Shown here: positions 51,344-59,620 of the stretch, in pieces
Position numbering within the stretch: position 1 is the first letter of the stretch
Layout: each line of letters begins with the position of its first letter
DNA from: Longimicrobiaceae bacterium
Lineage (GTDB): Bacteria; Gemmatimonadota; Gemmatimonadetes; Longimicrobiales; Longimicrobiaceae
Direction of reading: 5' to 3'
Assembly: GCA_030146875.1 (NCBI GenBank)
Contig: JASLAX010000142.1
Span: 12,449-76,448, forward strand
DNA: 64,000 nucleotides
Notes under the pieces: model-generated
Database searches by the model: none
The model's input: only the letters and a program-made list of their open reading frames with translations
Told to the model about the DNA's origin: nothing
Program-made: the position numbers and the translations under genes

Positions 51344-54160
51344 GTGGACAAGCCCGAGAAGACCCGCCCGCGCCTCTTCCTGATCGACGGCTACGCGCTG
51401 ATCTACCGCGCGTTCTTCGCGCTGATCTCGCGGCCGCTGGTCTCCAGCCGCGGCGAGAACACGTCGGCCGCCTGGGGCGTGACCAAGTTCCTGCTCAAGA
51501 TCGTGGACCAGCACGAGCCCGACTACCTGGGCGTGGTCTTCGACGCGGGGAACTCGCAGCGCCACGAGATCTACGCCGACTACAAGGCCACCCGCGAGAA
51601 GATGCCCACCGAGCTGGAGGCGTCCATCCCCCGCGTGCGGCAGATCTTCGAGGCGTTCCGCGTGCCCGTGCTGGAGCTGGAGGGCTACGAGGCCGACGAC
51701 GTGATCGGCACCCTGTCGCGCAAGGCGGTGGAGGCGGGGCTGGAGGCGGTGATCGTCTCCGGCGACAAGGACTTCTACCAGCTCATCCGCGACGGCGTGT
51801 GCCTGCTCAACCCCGGCCGCGGCGGGCCCACGGCGGTGGAGGAGGAGTGGGTGGACACCCGCAACGCGCACGAGCGGCTGGGGGTGCCGCCCGAGCACGT
51901 GGTGGACTACCTGGCCCTGATCGGCGACACCAGCGACAACGTTCCGGGCGTGCGGGGCATCGGACCCAAGACGGCCTGCCAGCTTATCGAGCAGTTCGGG
52001 CACGTGGAGGACATCCTGGCCCGGGTGGAGGAGATCAAGGCCAAGCGGGCCCGCGAGGCGCTGGAGACCCACGCCGGCGACGCCCTGATGTCCAAGCGGC
52101 TCGTGACCATCCACCAGGACCTTCCGGTGGAGCTGGACCTGGCGGCGCTGGGACGCACCGAGCCCGACCGCCCCGCGCTGAAGAACCTCTTCCTGGACCT
52201 GGAGTTCCACACCCTCGTCCGCGACTACGCGGCGCCCGACGCCGCCGCGGCCGTGGTCTCCGCCCGCGAGACCGACTACCGGCTGGCGCGTACGGTGGAG
52301 GAGGTCCACGAGCTGGTCCGCCGCGTCCGCCAGGCGGGGCGCGTATCGGTGGATACGGAGACCACCAGCGTGGACGCCATGCGCGCCGACCTGGTAGGCA
52401 TCTCCATCTCGGTGGAGGAGGGCGGCGCCTTCTACCTGCCCTTCGCCCACCGCCGCCGCGGACCCACGCGCGACCAGGGCGAGCTGCTGGCGGGCGAGGA
52501 GGGGCAGACCATGGCCGCCGCGCAGATCGAGGCCGAGGGCACCCCCATCGAGAACCTGCCCGACCTGCACTCCCCGGAGATGCGCCCGCTGGTGGAGATG
52601 CTGGAGGACCCGGCGGTGGAGAAGGTGGGACAGAACCTGAAGTACGACCTGCTCGTCCTCCGCCGCGCCGGGATCGCCCTGCGGGGGATGAAGTTCGACA
52701 CCATGATCGCCAGCTACCTGCTGGACCCCGGCCGGCGCGAGCACGGGCTGGACTCGCTGGCGCTCCAGCACCTGGACCACCGCACCATCACGTACGAGGA
52801 GGTGACGGGGAAGGGCAAGGCGCAGATCCACTTCGCCGAGGTGGAGCTGGAGGCCGCCCGCGACTACGCCTGCGAGGACGCCGACGTGGCGCTGTGCCTG
52901 GCGTGCCGCTTCGAGCCCGAGCTGGACCGCCTGCACCTGGACGACCTGTTCCACCGGGTGGAGATGCCGCTGGTGGAGGTGCTGGCGCAGATGGAGTGGA
53001 ACGGCATCCGCATCGACGAGCGCTTCTTCGCCGAGCAGGGGACGCAGCTCCGCCGCTCGCTGGGCGAGCTGACGGCCGAGATCTACGCCGAGGCGGGCGG
53101 GGAGTTCAACATCGGCTCCACCCCGCAGCTCCGCGAGGTGCTGTTCACGCAGCTCAAGCTGCCGGTGATCAAGCGCACCAAGACCGGGCCCAGCACCGAC
53201 GTCGACGTGCTGCAGGCGCTGGCGGCGCAGGGGCACCGCCTTCCCGAGCTGCTGATGCAGTACCGCCAGGTGGACAAGCTCCTCGGCACCTACGTGGACG
53301 CGCTGCCGAAGATGGTGAACCCCGAGACGGGGCGGATCCACTCCTCGTTCAACCAGACGGTGGCGGCCACGGGGCGGCTCAGCAGCACCGACCCCAACCT
53401 GCAGAACATCCCCATCCGCACCGAGATGGGGGCCGAGCTGCGCCGCGGCTTCGTGCCCGCCGAGGGGCACCGCTTCGTCTCGGCCGACTACTCGCAGATC
53501 GAGCTGCGGATCCTGGCGCACTACTCCGAGGACCCGGCGTTCCTGGACGCCTTCCGCCGCGGCGAGGACATCCACCGGCAGACGGCGGCGCTGATCTTCG
53601 GGCTGGAGCCGGCGGAGGTGACGCGCGAGATGCGCGACCGCGCCAAGACGGTGAACTTCGCCATCATCTACGGGATCGGCGCCTTCTCGCTGGCCGGCAA
53701 GCTGGGGCTGGCGGTGGCGGAGGGAAAGGAGTTCATCGAGGCGTACTTCCAGCGCTTCCCGGGCGTGCGCCGCTACCTGGACGAGCAGATCGAGCGCGCC
53801 CGCGCCGTGGGCTACGTGGAGACCATCACCCGGCGGCGGCGCTACATCCCCGAGATCTCGTCGCGCAACTTCAACGTGCGCTCCTTCGGCGAGCGGGTGG
53901 CGACCAACGCACCCATCCAGGGCTCCTCGGCCGACCTGATCAAGATCGCCATGATCGAGATCCACCGCGCGCTGAAGGAGCAGGGCGGCGGGGCCAGGAT
54001 GCTGGTGCAGGTGCACGACGAGCTCCTCTTCGAGACGCCGCGCGGCGAGGAGGAGGCCACGCTGGCCATGGTGCGCGAGAAGATGGAGGCGGCCGCGGAG
54101 CTCAGGGTGCCGCTGCGGGTGGAGACGGGGATCGGCGACAACTGGCTGGAATGCAAGTGA
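51344..54160 (+). CDS. polA: DNA polymerase I
   Basis: 938 residues from the GTG at 51344, just before KPEKTRPRLFLIDGYALIYR; the frame is open to 51197 but that part is Pro/Arg-rich and lies across the promoter. Three domains are complete. The 5'-3' exonuclease has DAGNSQRHEIYADYKATRE and GDTSDNVPGVRGIGPKTA. The 3'-5' exonuclease keeps its acidic residues (VSVDTETTSVDAM, VGQNLKYDLLVL, DYACEDADVAL), so proofreading should be active, unlike Thermus PolA. The polymerase has motif A DYSQIELRILAHYS, motif B RAKTVNFAIIYGIGAFSLA and motif C QVHDELLFE. Repair and Okazaki-fragment processing. Confidence 0.97.
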   Translation: MDKPEKTRPRLFLIDGYALIYRAFFALISRPLVSSRGENTSAAWGVTKFLLKIVDQHEPDYLGVVFDAGNSQRHEIYADYKATREKMPTELEASIPRVRQIFEAFRVPVLELEGYEADDVIGTLSRKAVEAGLEAVIVSGDKDFYQLIRDGVCLLNPGRGGPTAVEEEWVDTRNAHERLGVPPEHVVDYLALIGDTSDNVPGVRGIGPKTACQLIEQFGHVEDILARVEEIKAKRAREALETHAGDALMSKRLVTIHQDLPVELDLAALGRTEPDRPALKNLFLDLEFHTLVRDYAAPDAAAAVVSARETDYRLARTVEEVHELVRRVRQAGRVSVDTETTSVDAMRADLVGISISVEEGGAFYLPFAHRRRGPTRDQGELLAGEEGQTMAAAQIEAEGTPIENLPDLHSPEMRPLVEMLEDPAVEKVGQNLKYDLLVLRRAGIALRGMKFDTMIASYLLDPGRREHGLDSLALQHLDHRTITYEEVTGKGKAQIHFAEVELEAARDYACEDADVALCLACRFEPELDRLHLDDLFHRVEMPLVEVLAQMEWNGIRIDERFFAEQGTQLRRSLGELTAEIYAEAGGEFNIGSTPQLREVLFTQLKLPVIKRTKTGPSTDVDVLQALAAQGHRLPELLMQYRQVDKLLGTYVDALPKMVNPETGRIHSSFNQTVAATGRLSSTDPNLQNIPIRTEMGAELRRGFVPAEGHRFVSADYSQIELRILAHYSEDPAFLDAFRRGEDIHRQTAALIFGLEPAEVTREMRDRAKTVNFAIIYGIGAFSLAGKLGLAVAEGKEFIEAYFQRFPGVRRYLDEQIERARAVGYVETITRRRRYIPEISSRNFNVRSFGERVATNAPIQGSSADLIKIAMIEIHRALKEQGGGARMLVQVHDELLFETPRGEEEATLAMVREKMEAAAELRVPLRVETGIGDNWLECK

Positions 54161-54162
54161 GC

Positions 54163-54216
54163 GCGCGCCCGGCGGGGTCCCGGAGAGGGCGTTCTTTCGC
54201 CCCGCCGGGGGGCGCG
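54163..54216 (+). terminator. Hairpin terminator after polA
   Basis: GCGCGCCCGGCGGGG pairs with CCCCGCCGGGGGGCGCG around a 22-nt loop, directly after the polA stop. Its right arm runs into a TACCTT that may be the -10 of the next gene. Confidence 0.6.
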
Positions 54217-54251
54217 TTACCTTGAGGGCTCGCCCCACGAACGGAGGTCCC

Positions 54252-54299
54252 ATGATCGAAACCCGCCCTGCGCGGCCCGCCGCGCACGTCGATGGCTGA
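54252..54299 (+). CDS. 15-codon upstream ORF overlapping the phosphoribulokinase-like start
   Basis: ATG with ACGGAGGTCCC before it, the best ribosome-binding site in this interval, opens MIETRPARPAAHVDG and stops at TGA 54297-54299, eight bases into the next gene. The kinase start at 54292 has no site of its own, so translation of the kinase may depend on termination of this short frame. No run of a single codon type suggests classical attenuation. Confidence 0.45.
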   Translation: MIETRPARPAAHVDG

Positions 54300-55233
54300 C
54301 GCGCCGGACCAGCGGGAGAGCGCCGCCCGTCCCTTCGTCCTGGGCATCATCGGGGACTCGGGGAGCGGGAAGAGCACCATCGCCCGCGGGGTACGCGCGC
54401 TGATCGGCCCGGAGCAGACGAGCGCCCTGGAGCTGGACGACTACCACCGCTTCTCCCGCGCCGAGCGCCAGGAGAAGGGGATGACGGCGCTCAACCCCGC
54501 CGTGCACGACCTGCGGCTGATGCACGAGCACCTGCAGATGCTGCGGCGCGGCCGGCAGGTGCGGAACCGGCGCTACGACCACACCGACGGCTCGTTCGGC
54601 CCCGTGCGCACGCTGACCCCCGGCCAGGTGGTGATCGCGCGCGGCCTGCTGGGCTTTCCCACCGAGGAGCTGCGCGCCGCCTACGACCTGGCGGTCTTCG
54701 TGCACCCGGAGACGGACCTGCTCTTCCGCTGGAAGCTGCGGCGCGACGTGAAGACGCGTGGCTACTCCGAGGCCGAGGTGCTGAAGCACATCGCCCAGCA
54801 CCTGCTGGACTCCAAGGAGTACGTGCTGCCGCAGGCCGAGCGCGCCGACCTGGTGATCCGCTACACCATCCCGGACTGGGAGTCGCCCGACTCCGAGGTG
54901 CGCACCACGCTCGTCGTGCGCCGGGCGGCGGCGGACGCGGTGCGCGGGCTGGAGCTGGACCGCTTCGAGGGCAGGGTGACCACGGAGGAGTGCGAGGGGT
55001 ACCTGGGCGTGCACCTGGACCCGGCCCTTCCCCGCCAGGTCGTGGACGCCTGGGGCGCCGAGCGCTTTCCGGAGACGTACGCGCCCGACGCCGTGGGCGC
55101 CTACAACGACGAGGAGGGCTCCGACGTGCCCAGCGGGCCGCTGGCCTTCACGCAGACGCTGATCGCGGACCTGACCCGGCGGATGGAGCGCGCGCAGGAC
55201 GAGGCCGGCAGCGAGGCCGCCGCCGCGGTCTGA
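54292..55233 (+). CDS. Phosphoribulokinase/uridine kinase family protein
   Basis: 313 residues. Walker A is GDSGSGKST (21-29). Then come ELDDYHRFSRAERQEKGMTALNP, DLRLMHEHLQMLRRGRQV, RRYDHTDGSFGPVRTLTP and VIARGLLGFPTEELRAAYDL. These follow the order of phosphoribulokinases, with the substrate-binding DYH and the later WKLRRDVKTRGYSEAEVLKHI. A second, less typical C-terminal part has VHLDPALPRQVVDAWGAERFPETYAPDAVG. No RuBisCO or other Calvin-cycle gene is in the window, so carbon fixation cannot be inferred; a kinase for another phosphosugar or nucleoside is possible. Confidence 0.85.
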   Translation: MADAPDQRESAARPFVLGIIGDSGSGKSTIARGVRALIGPEQTSALELDDYHRFSRAERQEKGMTALNPAVHDLRLMHEHLQMLRRGRQVRNRRYDHTDGSFGPVRTLTPGQVVIARGLLGFPTEELRAAYDLAVFVHPETDLLFRWKLRRDVKTRGYSEAEVLKHIAQHLLDSKEYVLPQAERADLVIRYTIPDWESPDSEVRTTLVVRRAAADAVRGLELDRFEGRVTTEECEGYLGVHLDPALPRQVVDAWGAERFPETYAPDAVGAYNDEEGSDVPSGPLAFTQTLIADLTRRMERAQDEAGSEAAAAV

Positions 55234-55273
55234 GCCGCCCCGGGCAGGGGACTTGCCTGCACCGCGCGCCGAC

Positions 55274-55303
55274 GGGGGCGCCGCCCGCCCGGGCGGCGCC
55301 CCC
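55274..55303 (+). terminator. Hairpin terminator after the phosphoribulokinase-like gene
   Basis: GGGGGCGCCGCCCG pairs perfectly with CGGGCGGCGCCCCC with a 2-nt loop, 41 bp beyond the stop. Confidence 0.7.
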
Positions 55304-55333
55304 GGTCGTTCGTCCCTCTCCACCGGAAGCAGG

Positions 55334-55912
55334 ATGGCCTTTCCGCCGGCCCACATGCTGATCGGCGCGGGGCTGGCGGAGCTCGCCGCCACCGCGACGG
55401 ACCTGCCGCGCTACCGCGCCTGGGGGGTGGCCGCCGTGCTGGCTGCCGCGCCGGACGCCGACGTGCTGGTGGGGATCCTGGTGGGTCACGGCACGAAGCT
55501 GCACGGCACCTACTCGCACAGCGTGTCGGCCGCGGTGATCGTGGCGCTGGTGGGGTACGCGGTCGGCGGGTGGCGCTGGGCGGCGGTGGCGGGCACCGCG
55601 TACGGCTCGCACCTGCTGGTGGACCTGCTCGACGAGGCGGGGCGCACCAACGTGATGCTGGCCTGGCCCTTCTCCACCCGCGAGGCCGTCGCCCTGGCGC
55701 CCGTGCTGCCGAAGGTGCCGTTCGAGATCGGGAAGGGCCCCACCGGCGCCGCCACCTCGCTGCTGCGCCCCATCATCCTCCGCAGCCTGGTGCTGCAGAC
55801 GCTCCTGGCCGCCGCCGCCTTCGCGGGGATGCTCGCCGTGGCGTGGGCGATGCGGCGGGGGGGCCGCCGGGCGGAGCGAGGGCGGGCGGCGGGGGATGAC
55901 CGCCGCCGGTGA
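55334..55912 (+). CDS. YdjM-like membrane-bound metal-dependent hydrolase
   Basis: 192 residues from the ATG at 55334. It starts FPPAHMLIGAGLAELAATATD, and then has LAAAPDADVLVGILVGHGTKLHGTYSHSVSAA with the conserved Pro-Asp-Ala-Asp and His pair, and GTAYGSHLLVDLLDEAGRTNVMLAWPFSTREAV. This is the YdjM/DUF457 pattern with several membrane helices and His/Asp residues at the membrane face. Often annotated as an inner-membrane metal-dependent hydrolase, with roles in phospholipid or SOS biology not firmly known. The C-terminus is a basic tail. Confidence 0.85.
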   Translation: MAFPPAHMLIGAGLAELAATATDLPRYRAWGVAAVLAAAPDADVLVGILVGHGTKLHGTYSHSVSAAVIVALVGYAVGGWRWAAVAGTAYGSHLLVDLLDEAGRTNVMLAWPFSTREAVALAPVLPKVPFEIGKGPTGAATSLLRPIILRSLVLQTLLAAAAFAGMLAVAWAMRRGGRRAERGRAAGDDRRR

Positions 55913-55964
55913 GGGGCCGTCCGCCGGAAGAGCCCCCGGCGACCTCCCTCCATCGCCCTCCGTC

Positions 55965-56714
55965 TCACCACCCGACCGTCGCGCCGAGCGCGAGGCGGAT
56001 CCCCTGGCCCGCCGCGAGCACCCGCTGCGCGCCGGCGGAGACGACGACGCGCCGCGGGACGAAGGCGATCCCCGCGCCGCCCCCCAGCATGAAGCGCGTG
56101 CGGCCCAGGTCGAGCTGCACGCCCAGGTCGCCGCAGTTGTCGCCCGGGCCGTCGTCGCGGCACTCGCGCACCCTCACGCGACCCCATCCCATGGCGGGAG
56201 CGCCGAGCAGCGCCAGCCGCACGGGGCCGGTGCCGCGGGTGAGCTGGACGGGAAGGCGGAATCCCAGGGAGCCGGTGGAGAACGCGTCCACGTCGGTGAA
56301 GCCGGCGACCACGTCCACGCGCGCCACCACGTCGCCCTGCGGGATCCGGCGGACCAGCATGCCGGGGCTCAGGCGCGCGCCCACGGTGCCCAGAGACGGC
56401 TCGGTGCCGCGGAACGACTCGGTGCGGAAGCCGGCGGACACGCCGTAGCGCTCGGTGTCGTACGCCACGGTGGCGGTGGCGGGGCCCTCCGCGTCCGTGC
56501 TCGACCCCCCCGAGAGCTGCAGGTGGATGGCGCCGCGCGGCAGCGCCGCCAGGCCGTCGCTCGGCCCGGGGGCGGGGAGCGGTACGATGGTGCCCAGGGG
56601 CGAGCGGGCGATCAGCGAGTCGGTGCGGGCGTGGCGCTGGGCGGCCGCGGGCGCGGCGCAGAGCAGGACGAGGCCGGCGGCCGCGAGGCGCGGAGGGAGG
56701 CGTGGGAAGGGCAT
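55965..56714 (-). CDS. Secreted, probably outer-membrane, strand-rich protein
   Basis: 249 residues from the ATG at 56714. Signal peptide LAAAGLVLLCAAPAAAQ. The body is built of beta strands with Gly and Arg at regular spacing: ALPRGAIHLQLSGGSSTD, ATATVAYDTERYGVSAGFRTESF, GARLSPGMLVRRIPQGDVVARVDVVAGF, GFRLPVQLTRGTGPVRLALLG and the C-terminal QGIRLALGATVGW. The final Trp and alternation suggest a small outer-membrane barrel of about ten strands. No named family. A Cys pair (RECRDDGPGDNCGD) probably forms a disulfide in a surface loop. Confidence 0.7.
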   Translation of the reverse strand: MPFPRLPPRLAAAGLVLLCAAPAAAQRHARTDSLIARSPLGTIVPLPAPGPSDGLAALPRGAIHLQLSGGSSTDAEGPATATVAYDTERYGVSAGFRTESFRGTEPSLGTVGARLSPGMLVRRIPQGDVVARVDVVAGFTDVDAFSTGSLGFRLPVQLTRGTGPVRLALLGAPAMGWGRVRVRECRDDGPGDNCGDLGVQLDLGRTRFMLGGGAGIAFVPRRVVVSAGAQRVLAAGQGIRLALGATVGW

Positions 56715-56914
56715 GGCCGGGTGGCGCTGGAGATGGACGGCGGCGGCGTATGGGCCCGCGCGCGGCGACAGGATATCAGCCGCCGGCCCCGCCGGCCAGC
56801 CGTCCGCGGCGACGCGGGCATTGTGTCCCCCCCGCCTCGGGCCGTACCCTTCAGGCGCGCGGCGCGCCGCACGTTCCTCCCGCCGCGCTCCGGACACTCC
56901 CGCCCCGAAGACCG

Positions 56915-58348
56915 ATGAACCGAACCGCCCGCGCCCTGGCCGCGCTGCTGCTCTCCGTCGTCCTCTCCTCCGTCTCCGCGCAGGCCCAGCCGGGCCGCGC
57001 CCCGAAGGCGTTCAAGGCCACGCCGGCCATGGCGCGCGAGGTCCGCGGCGGCGGCCTGGGCGAGCCGGTGGCGATCCGCGCCGGGCAGACGGTGAACGGC
57101 ACGCTGACCCGCAGCGACTCGGTGATGGAGGACAAGACCCACGCCGACGTCTTCCGCTACGAGGGCCGGCGCGGCGAGCGCCTCACCATCACCCTGCGCT
57201 CGCGGGCGTTCGACGCCTTCCTGATCGTGCAGCAGCCCGTGGCCGAGGAGGTCCTGGCGACCGACGACGACGGCGGCGGCCGCACCGACTCGCGCGTGGT
57301 GGTGGACCTGCTGGCGGACGGACCGTACCTGGTCGTCGTCAACACCATTCGGGCGGGGGAGACCGGCGCGTACGCGCTGCGGGTGGAGACCGCGCCCTCC
57401 CCGGCGACCCTCACCGCCAGCGGCCCCGGCACGCGGCGCGACTGGGCGGCCACGTACCCCGGCGGCGGCGACCCTCGCGAGCGCTACGCCGTGCTGGTGG
57501 GCATCGAGAAGTACCCCGAGGGCGCGAGCGACCTGGACGGGCCGGCGGACGACGTGCGGGTGATGCGGGAGCTGCTGGTGGGGCGCTACGGCTTCGACCC
57601 CGCGAACATCCTCACCCTGCGCGACCGCGAGGGGAACCGCGAGCAGGTGGTGAACGCCGTGCTGCGCCACCTGGGTCAGGCGGGGCCGGACGGCGTGGCC
57701 GTCTTCTACTACTCCGGCCACGGCACGCAGCTCGACGGCAACTACGGCCCCTCGCAGGGGGCCGATCCCGAGACGGACGGCAAGGACGAGGCGCTGGTGA
57801 TGTGGGGCCGCGGCGACCGCACCGCGGTGCTGCTGGACGACGAGCTGGGCTACCTGTCCGACCGGCTGCCGGCCGGCCGCGCGCTCTTCGTGATCGACGC
57901 CTGCCACTCGGGGACCACGCTCCGCGCCGCGCCGGACGTCACCGCCAAGGCGAAGTACCTTCCCTTCTCGCTCATCCGCGGGTCGACCGACCTCCCGGAG
58001 CGCGTCCTCTCCACCCCCGCCGGCGAGGGGGCCGCGTCGCGCAACCTGCCCGGCTCCGGCGCGGGCCGGGCCCGGCAGCGCGTGCTGCTGGCCGCGTCCA
58101 CCGACCAGGAGGTGTCGTGGGTGGCGCAGGTGCCGTGGATGAACGGCGGGAACGAGAGCGTCTTCACCCACTACCTGGTCCAGAACCTGAACGCCGCCGA
58201 GACCCCCGCGAGCTTTCAGGCCATGATGCAGCAGGTGGGGCGGCTCACCACCCAGTACACGCGAAACCGCTTCCGGAAGGTGCAGACGCCGCAGCTCGAG
58301 GCCCCGGATCCCGGCACGACGCTGGAGGAATTCCTCCGCAAGCGCTGA
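56915..58348 (+). CDS. Secreted caspase-family peptidase (metacaspase-like, C14)
   Basis: 477 residues from the ATG at 56915, with signal peptide LAALLLSVVLSSVSAQAQ. Residues about 40-165 form a pre-peptidase-like beta-sandwich (GQTVNGTLTRSDSVMED, HADVFRYEGRRGERLTITLR, YLVVVNTIRAGETGAYALRV). The catalytic p20-like domain follows: YAVLVGIEKYPEGASDLDGP, then the histidine in VAVFYYSGHGTQLDG (His269) and the cysteine in LFVIDACHSGTTLR (Cys330). Both catalytic residues are present. Metacaspases cleave after Arg or Lys. The signal peptide places it in the periplasm or outside the cell. It stands alone between its own promoter-like sequence and a terminator. Confidence 0.93.
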   Translation: MNRTARALAALLLSVVLSSVSAQAQPGRAPKAFKATPAMAREVRGGGLGEPVAIRAGQTVNGTLTRSDSVMEDKTHADVFRYEGRRGERLTITLRSRAFDAFLIVQQPVAEEVLATDDDGGGRTDSRVVVDLLADGPYLVVVNTIRAGETGAYALRVETAPSPATLTASGPGTRRDWAATYPGGGDPRERYAVLVGIEKYPEGASDLDGPADDVRVMRELLVGRYGFDPANILTLRDREGNREQVVNAVLRHLGQAGPDGVAVFYYSGHGTQLDGNYGPSQGADPETDGKDEALVMWGRGDRTAVLLDDELGYLSDRLPAGRALFVIDACHSGTTLRAAPDVTAKAKYLPFSLIRGSTDLPERVLSTPAGEGAASRNLPGSGAGRARQRVLLAASTDQEVSWVAQVPWMNGGNESVFTHYLVQNLNAAETPASFQAMMQQVGRLTTQYTRNRFRKVQTPQLEAPDPGTTLEEFLRKR

Positions 58349-58374
58349 ACGCAGCCCGACGTCCGGAGAGCGTC

Positions 58375-58406
58375 GAGGGGGTACCGGCATCCGCCGGCGC
58401 CCTCTC
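58375..58406 (+). terminator. Hairpin terminator after the metacaspase gene
   Basis: GAGGGGGTACCGGC pairs imperfectly with GCCGGCGCCCTCTC around a short loop, 27 bp past the stop. Confidence 0.5.
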
Positions 58407-58419
58407 GGGCTTTCCCGAC

Positions 58420-58448
58420 TTGACGGTCCCGCCGGGGCCCCGCATCCT
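58420..58448 (+). promoter_or_regulatory. Promoter of the 58491 gene
   Basis: TTGACG (58420-58425), 17 bp, CATCCT (58443-58448), about 42 nt before the ATG. It differs by one base from the lipM promoter boxes. Confidence 0.5.
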
Positions 58449-58490
58449 GAACCTACGTTTCCAGCCTCCCGCACCCGCACCGACCCACGC

Positions 58491-59147
58491 ATGGCAGACG
58501 CGCTCACCCCCAGCGAGCAGGTCCTCCTCCACGGCGAGCAGTTCGGGAAGGCCGAGGGGATGTCGATGACCCCCAGCAGCAACGTGCCCCTGCCGCACAC
58601 GGACGCCAGGGTCTCGGCGCGCCAGCTCGTGCTGGCGATGATCCCCGCCGCGCTGCTCGCGGCGGAGTCGCGCGGGGCGCTGCGGCTGGAGCTGCGGGAG
58701 CGGAAGGCGCTCTTCGGGCTGATGAAGAAGCACGAGGTCGTCGTGGTGCCCGCGGGGGCGGCGGAGTGGCCGGAGGGAACGGTCGAGGCGGGGCTCCGCG
58801 ACGCGGCGGCCAGGCCGGCGAAGGACGGCAGGCCGCGCACGGTGAAGGAGATCGTGACGGAGATGGTCCCCGAGAGCACCGAGCCGTGGGGCGTGCTGGC
58901 GACCGGCGCGATGGCGGCGATGGCCGAGCGGGGGCTGGTGGACCGGGGCACGGAGAAGACGCTGAAGGTCTTCACCCGCGCCACCTGGACGCTGAACGAC
59001 GCCGGGCGCGCGGCCCGCGCCGCGCACCCGGTGGAGCCGCTGAAGGCGATGCTGGCCGAGGCGGAGCGCGCGCGGCCGGAGCTGTGGAAGAAGCTGCAGG
59101 AGGAGGTGACCGCCGCGATGGTCTGGCGGACGGAGTCGAGGGACTAG
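58491..59147 (+). CDS. Helical cytosolic protein, possibly GPP34-like
   Basis: 218 residues with no signal. It is all-helical by pattern: TDARVSARQLVLAMIPAALLAAESRGALRLELRERKALFG, then PRTVKEIVTEMVPESTEPWGVLATGAMAAMAERGLVDRG and TWTLNDAGRAARAAHPVEPLKAMLAEAER. Winged-helix-like pieces and the length are reminiscent of GPP34 (Golgi phosphoprotein 3-like) proteins of bacteria, but no decisive motif is present. Its TAG stop is shared, through the palindrome CTAG, with the stop of the convergent XRE regulator gene. Confidence 0.6.
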   Translation: MADALTPSEQVLLHGEQFGKAEGMSMTPSSNVPLPHTDARVSARQLVLAMIPAALLAAESRGALRLELRERKALFGLMKKHEVVVVPAGAAEWPEGTVEAGLRDAAARPAKDGRPRTVKEIVTEMVPESTEPWGVLATGAMAAMAERGLVDRGTEKTLKVFTRATWTLNDAGRAARAAHPVEPLKAMLAEAERARPELWKKLQEEVTAAMVWRTESRD

Positions 59148-59500
59148 GCGTCCGGCCGGGCGGCGCGCTTCCGCGGGGCGCCGCCGTCCTCGCCCGCGCG
59201 GGCGATGCGCAGCGCGGACTCCAGCAGGCGCACCACCTCGCGCCGGTCGTCGCCGCCGATGGCGCCGCGGCGTCCGCCGTCGCGGGCGGCGTCCTCTCCC
59301 GTCAGCAGCCAGTGGCCGTCCACCCGCAGCACCTCGGGAAGGCGCAGCATCACGGCGCCGCTGGGAAGGGCGCCGCGGTTGAACCAGTCGCTCACGGTGG
59401 CGTCGCGCACGTCGAGCCGGCGCGCCAGCTCGGCCTGCGTCATCCCCTGCCGCGCCATCGCCTCCCGCATGCGGGCGCAGAATTCGGCGGTGCTGTCCAT
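59144..59500 (-). CDS. XRE-family helix-turn-helix regulator
   Basis: 118 residues. The HTH_3 domain spans residues about 5-60: FCARMREAMARQGMTQAELARRLDVRDATVSDWFNRGALPSG, with Gln-Ala-Glu-Leu-Ala at the turn and DATVSDWFN as recognition helix. The remainder (DGHWLLTGEDAARDGG and a basic C-terminal helix) is too short for a ligand domain and may dimerise. Convergent with the helical protein gene; the two stops overlap in one CTAG. DNA-binding is a safe call; the target is unknown. Confidence 0.88.
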   Translation of the reverse strand: MDSTAEFCARMREAMARQGMTQAELARRLDVRDATVSDWFNRGALPSGAVMLRLPEVLRVDGHWLLTGEDAARDGGRRGAIGGDDRREVVRLLESALRIARAGEDGGAPRKRAARPDA

Positions 59501-59620
59501 GGGCCTGGCGGTGCTCGGGGAAGGGACCGGGGAGGTCCCGCGAGTAGCCCCTGCGGGCCGCGGCGGAGCGGCCAGCCCCCACGATGCGCCGCCCGGCCGG
59601 GCCGACGCAAGGATCTTCGC

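Noticed and set aside
51299..54253. 984-codon minus-strand open frame opposite polA
   Set aside because: Antisense to an intact DNA polymerase I; composition and lack of motifs mark it as a GC artefact.
58491..59147. Firm GPP34 (Golgi phosphoprotein 3-like) assignment
   Set aside because: Length and helix pattern agree but no diagnostic motif could be identified, so it was kept as a hypothetical protein.
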